Translations under genes and position numbers: made by a program | Source: Promethearchaeota archaeon | GTDB lineage: Archaea; Asgardarchaeota; Lokiarchaeia; Sigyniarchaeales; SOKP01 | DNA length: 7,859 nt | Assembly (NCBI GenBank): GCA_030612905.1 | Contig: JAUWNA010000077.1 | Coordinates: 1 to 7,859 of the forward strand | Direction of reading: 5' to 3' | Shown: one piece after another, positions 4,873 through 7,859 of the stretch | Layout of the letters: each line of letters starts with the position of its first letter | How positions within the stretch are numbered: the first letter of the stretch is position 1 | Notes under the pieces: generated by a model | What the model was told of the DNA's origin: nothing | The model's input: the letters and a program-made list of their open reading frames with translations, nothing else | The model's database searches: none

Positions 4873-6810
4873 ATGGAATTTAAATCAAATCTTGATGATA
4901 TTGAAAAGGGGTTTTCGATGCTATTAAAGAGTATCCCGATACCCGCTTTACTTTGGAAAAAAATGAATAATTCATTAACGCTTGTAAATAACAACGAACA
5001 GAGTTCTATAATTTGCTGCGGAAAAATTAAAGATTATATTGGAAGGAAAGCTTCAGAAATATATAAAAATAATACTCAGATTTTAAAAGCGATGCATGAG
5101 TGTGCTTTAAATAACCGTAAATTTAGTGTATCCGCAAACAATGGTAATCCAATCCTAAATAATGGAATTTCTTATAACATTTCTTTTGAACTTGTAGCTC
5201 CTGACATATTTGTTCAATATTTTACTGCTAACTCTTCGGTCAACAAAAAGATTCTTAAAAATGACACATCCAAAAAGAATGGGAAAGAAAACCGGTTGGT
5301 ACAACAAGCCATATTAGAAAGTGTAGAAATAAAATTAAAAGAATCAGAGGAAAAATATAGAATACTTTCGGAAAATTCTGATGATTTAATTTCTCTCTAT
5401 GACGAGAAATTGAGAATGATATATATAAACGCTGAGAGCCATTCTAGAGTTTTGGGATATCCTGCGAAGAAGTTCTTAAATGCCTCGTTTAAAAATAATA
5501 TTGCTCATAAGGATGATTTAATTCCCATGATTAACATCGTTAAGAAGGGGGTTGAAGAGGGGAGTTATAAAGGTCAAATTAGGTTCAAACATCAAAAAGG
5601 CCACTATTTGTGGTTTCAGATCACAGCAAAGTTCTTTAGCGTTGAATTAGAAAAGAGAAAGCTCTTGGTTATAGCAAGAGATATAACTGATATTAAACAA
5701 GCAGAGAAAAATCTGAAAGAATCTGAGGAAAAGTTTAGAACAATCGCTGAACAAGCATTTATGGGTATAATGATAATACAAGATGATATGCTTAAATATA
5801 CAAACATGGCACTATTAGACATTTTTGGGTTTTCATCTAAAGATACAGAAGGGTGGACAAAAGAAGAAATAACTGGATTAGTCCATCCAGAAGACTTAGA
5901 ATTTCTAAAAACATATAGACAAAAATTAAGAGAAGGAGTTCCAGGTATAAAAAACTACTATTCTTATAGGGTTTTTACGAAAAATGGAAAGCTAAAATGG
6001 ATAGACCAATTTTCCAAAAATATCATCTTTAGAGGGGAACCTGCAGAATTAATAACCATAATCGAAATTACTGAAAAGAAAGAAGCTGAAGAAGAACTTA
6101 TAAAACTTACCAACCTAAAATCTGAAATGTTTGTAAGAACATCTCATGAATTAAAGACACCATTACAATCTATTAAAGGATTTTCTGATCTATTGCTAAA
6201 TTATCATAGAAGTAGATTAGATGACTACACAATCTCAAAGATAACGGCTATCAAAAATGGCGCAGATAGATTGCAAAAACTTATAGGAGATATTTTAAAA
6301 GCAGCAGAATTAGAATCAGGCCATACAAAAATAAAATTAAAAAGTGACAACCTTTCCAAAATAATTAATATTTGTGTAAAAGAAGTTCAAGGTTTTGCTG
6401 ATTTAAGAAAACATCGAGTAGAATTAGATGTAGAACCAAACCTTATAACAAGTTTTGAACAAGAGCAAATTCATAAAGTTGTAAGTAACCTTTTAAATAA
6501 CGCTATTAAATATACTCCACCGAATGGCAAAATTGAAATCAATTCTAATATTAAAAACAATCTAATACTAACTTCGATAAAAGATGACGGAATTGGTTTT
6601 ACAAAAGAAGAAATGCAGATGGTTTTTAAGCAGTTTGGTAAAATTGAACGATATGGTCAAAATTTGCAAGTTATTCCTGACGGAACAGGATTGGGTTTAT
6701 TTATCTCAAAAAAGATCGTTGAACTCCACGGGGGAGAAATCTGGGTAGAATCGGACGGGAGAAACCAAGGTTCAACATTCTACTTTACTCTACCAATAAC
6801 CCAAGATTAA
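4873..6810 (+). CDS. Soluble multi-PAS sensor histidine kinase
   Basis: This 645-residue protein is numbered from the ATG at 4873. Three PAS-type sensor regions are followed by a full kinase core. PAS1 (about 10-120) is divergent, beginning SIPIPALLWKK. A charged linker follows. PAS2 (about 160-275) contains DDLISLYDEKLRMIYIN and ends in RDITDIKQAE. PAS3 (about 287-405) contains LVHPEDLEFL and ends in ITEKKEAEEEL. HisKA carries the phospho-acceptor H425 in SHELKTP. The HATPase_c domain has the N box (SNLLNNAIKYT, about 539-549), the D-x-G-x-G box (DDGIGF, about 571-576), a G2 box GTGLGL (604-609) and ends HGGEIWVES. There is no transmembrane segment, so it should sense a cytosolic cue; bound cofactor and ligand are unknown. 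No receiver domain or response regulator is visible, making it an orphan kinase here. PAS2 and PAS3 share a KESEEK(Y/F)R entry sequence, suggesting internal duplication. All catalytic boxes look intact. Confidence 0.92.
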   Translation: MEFKSNLDDIEKGFSMLLKSIPIPALLWKKMNNSLTLVNNNEQSSIICCGKIKDYIGRKASEIYKNNTQILKAMHECALNNRKFSVSANNGNPILNNGISYNISFELVAPDIFVQYFTANSSVNKKILKNDTSKKNGKENRLVQQAILESVEIKLKESEEKYRILSENSDDLISLYDEKLRMIYINAESHSRVLGYPAKKFLNASFKNNIAHKDDLIPMINIVKKGVEEGSYKGQIRFKHQKGHYLWFQITAKFFSVELEKRKLLVIARDITDIKQAEKNLKESEEKFRTIAEQAFMGIMIIQDDMLKYTNMALLDIFGFSSKDTEGWTKEEITGLVHPEDLEFLKTYRQKLREGVPGIKNYYSYRVFTKNGKLKWIDQFSKNIIFRGEPAELITIIEITEKKEAEEELIKLTNLKSEMFVRTSHELKTPLQSIKGFSDLLLNYHRSRLDDYTISKITAIKNGADRLQKLIGDILKAAELESGHTKIKLKSDNLSKIINICVKEVQGFADLRKHRVELDVEPNLITSFEQEQIHKVVSNLLNNAIKYTPPNGKIEINSNIKNNLILTSIKDDGIGFTKEEMQMVFKQFGKIERYGQNLQVIPDGTGLGLFISKKIVELHGGEIWVESDGRNQGSTFYFTLPITQD

Positions 6811-6925
6811 TACCGTGAATCTAAACTATATTATGATACATTCTGATTTTATTAAATAATAAGTTTAATACTAGTGAAATTGATTTATAAAATAAAAAAA
6901 TAAAAAAAGAGAGCGATAGGAATTT
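6811..6925. other. Convergent intergenic region between kinase and thiolase
   Basis: This is a 115-bp AT-rich gap between two facing stop codons. It has a strong T-tract for the minus strand (separate entry) but only weak T-runs for the plus strand (around 6842-6850), so termination of the kinase transcript is not obvious. No gene is seen. Confidence 0.6.
6889..6908 (-). terminator. T-tract terminator for the minus-strand thiolase
   Basis: Downstream of the thiolase TAA, the minus strand has two runs of seven Ts followed by a run of four, separated by single A residues, with no hairpin ahead. This is the typical archaeal intrinsic terminator form. It begins about 18 bases after the stop codon. 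Confidence 0.7.
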
Positions 6926-7859
6926 TTATTTAGGATGCTCGTTTCTTACGATGGTTGCGGCACCCATTCCGAGACCAACACACATTGAACTAATGGCAAA
7001 CTCTTTTCCAGACTGCTCTAATTGTTGAACATTTGTGCCAATTAATCTTGTACCCGTCGCTCCTGTAGGATGTCCTAACGCAATCGCGCCACCCCAGGGA
7101 TTAAATCGAGAGTCCTTCCAATCTAACCCTAGTTCGTAACAACTTGCATAAATTACAGGACTAAAGGCTTCGTTGATTTCTATAAAACTCATATCGTCAA
7201 AGGTCATGTTTGCTCTTTTCAAAACTTCTGGCATGGCATCTATTGGTCCTGTTAGTTGTAAAATGGGATCGGTTCCAAGCACAAAATAATTTACTATTGT
7301 AGCCCTAATATTTAATCCATATTCTTCGGCTAATTCACGCGTCATCCACAGTTGTGCCGCCGCACCATCGCTAGTTGGGCAACTATTACCTGCGGTTAAA
7401 AAAGCTTTGCTTTTTCTTCCGATTATCGTTCTTAAAGTTGCTAATTTTTCCATGGTGGAATTTGGGCGTGGCGCTTCGTCTTTCTCGGTCAATACGGATA
7501 AACTTGGATCTTCAGCAACATCGTTTTTTTCGTTTAGCATGGGTTTTCCATTTTCGTCAAGCTTGGGACACCAAATAGGCTCAATTTCTTTTCCTCTTTC
7601 GTCCCAAGTAGTAAGAGCTTTTTTATGGGAGGCAAATGATAGAGCGTCTAATTCAAGCCTAAAATCTTCTAAAATTTTACCAGATTTTTTCATCCAATGA
7701 TACCCTAAATCGTGAGCAGAATTAATTTGGCCCGCAAATGAAGTTTTATATTCCTTTAACTTCTCAGCTACTTCGGGGTTAGATAAAATCTTCTTATTTG
7801 GCGCTATCATTACTGTTTTATTTTGTTCCTCATCAAAAACAATAGCGTCGGACATAATT
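6926..7859 (-). CDS. FadA/AtoB-type thiolase (acetyl-CoA C-acyltransferase), 5' end outside window
   Basis: The visible 310 codons cover roughly the C-terminal three quarters of a classical thiolase. Such enzymes condense two acetyl-CoA or cleave 3-ketoacyl-CoA. Numbering from the Met at 7855: PRPNSTMEKLATLR (130-143), TAGNSCPTSDGAAA (154-167), NEAF (228-231), GHPTGATG with catalytic H262, and MCVGLGMG with the second catalytic Cys at C292. The Met at 7855 is not the start. The codon before it is open to the window edge, and MSDA corresponds to the internal GGxExMS segment of thiolases, so about 100-120 residues including the nucleophilic Cys lie outside. Residues about 88-128 are longer than in typical family members (a charged loop around WCPKLDENGK). 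A clear T-tract follows the stop. It differs in subfamily from the SCP-x-type thiolase upstream of the kinase, so the two are not recent duplicates. Confidence 0.88.
   Translation of the reverse strand, partial: IMSDAIVFDEEQNKTVMIAPNKKILSNPEVAEKLKEYKTSFAGQINSAHDLGYHWMKKSGKILEDFRLELDALSFASHKKALTTWDERGKEIEPIWCPKLDENGKPMLNEKNDVAEDPSLSVLTEKDEAPRPNSTMEKLATLRTIIGRKSKAFLTAGNSCPTSDGAAAQLWMTRELAEEYGLNIRATIVNYFVLGTDPILQLTGPIDAMPEVLKRANMTFDDMSFIEINEAFSPVIYASCYELGLDWKDSRFNPWGGAIALGHPTGATGTRLIGTNVQQLEQSGKEFAISSMCVGLGMGAATIVRNEHPK

Noticed and set aside
5616..5822. 68-codon minus-strand open frame inside the kinase
   Set aside because: It is opposite PAS-coding sequence, low in complexity and without any motif.
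7375..7700. Two overlapping plus-strand open frames inside the second thiolase
   Set aside because: They overlap each other in different frames and lie opposite conserved thiolase coding sequence.
7855..7859. Met at 7855 as the start of the second thiolase
   Set aside because: The frame stays open to the window edge, and MSDA matches an internal thiolase segment; starting here would remove the nucleophilic Cys region.

Overview
The window looks like AT-rich archaeal DNA, most likely from an Asgard (Lokiarchaeia-like) archaeon. Three things point there. The TPR protein ends in a longin/roadblock-like domain of a type I recognise from Lokiarchaeal TPR proteins. One of the two thiolases is of the archaeal/SCP-x type. 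The intergenic regions offer TATA-like boxes and a T-tract terminator rather than bacterial -35/-10 or hairpin signals. The assignment is inference from protein style, not from a marker gene.

Layout from left to right: (1) the last 43 codons of an unidentified plus-strand gene; (2) a 655-residue minus-strand TPR protein with a C-terminal longin-like domain, whose stop lies 3 bp from the previous one; (3) a 428-bp AT-rich gap holding outward promoters and a decayed minus-strand fragment of a thiolase 3' end; (4) a two-gene plus-strand HEPN-MNT (HepT/MntA) toxin-antitoxin operon with a 14-bp overlap; (5) a minus-strand SCP-x/archaeal-type thiolase, converging on the toxin-antitoxin operon with 12 bp between stops; (6) a 313-bp divergent promoter region; (7) a soluble three-PAS sensor histidine kinase on the plus strand; (8) a convergent gap with a strong minus-strand T-tract; (9) the 3' three quarters of a second, classical FadA/AtoB-type thiolase, cut by the right edge of the window.

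The genes do not form one operon. Two different thiolases flank an orphan sensor kinase, which suggests acyl-CoA metabolism as a local theme, but only by proximity. The most unusual observations are these. The HEPN-MNT operon sits between two copies, about 990 bp apart and in the same orientation, of a thiolase 3' end; one copy is intact and the other is a frameshifted relic. In addition, the intact SCP-x-type thiolase has proline where the nucleophilic cysteine is expected and HDAF instead of HDCF, so its chemistry is in question.
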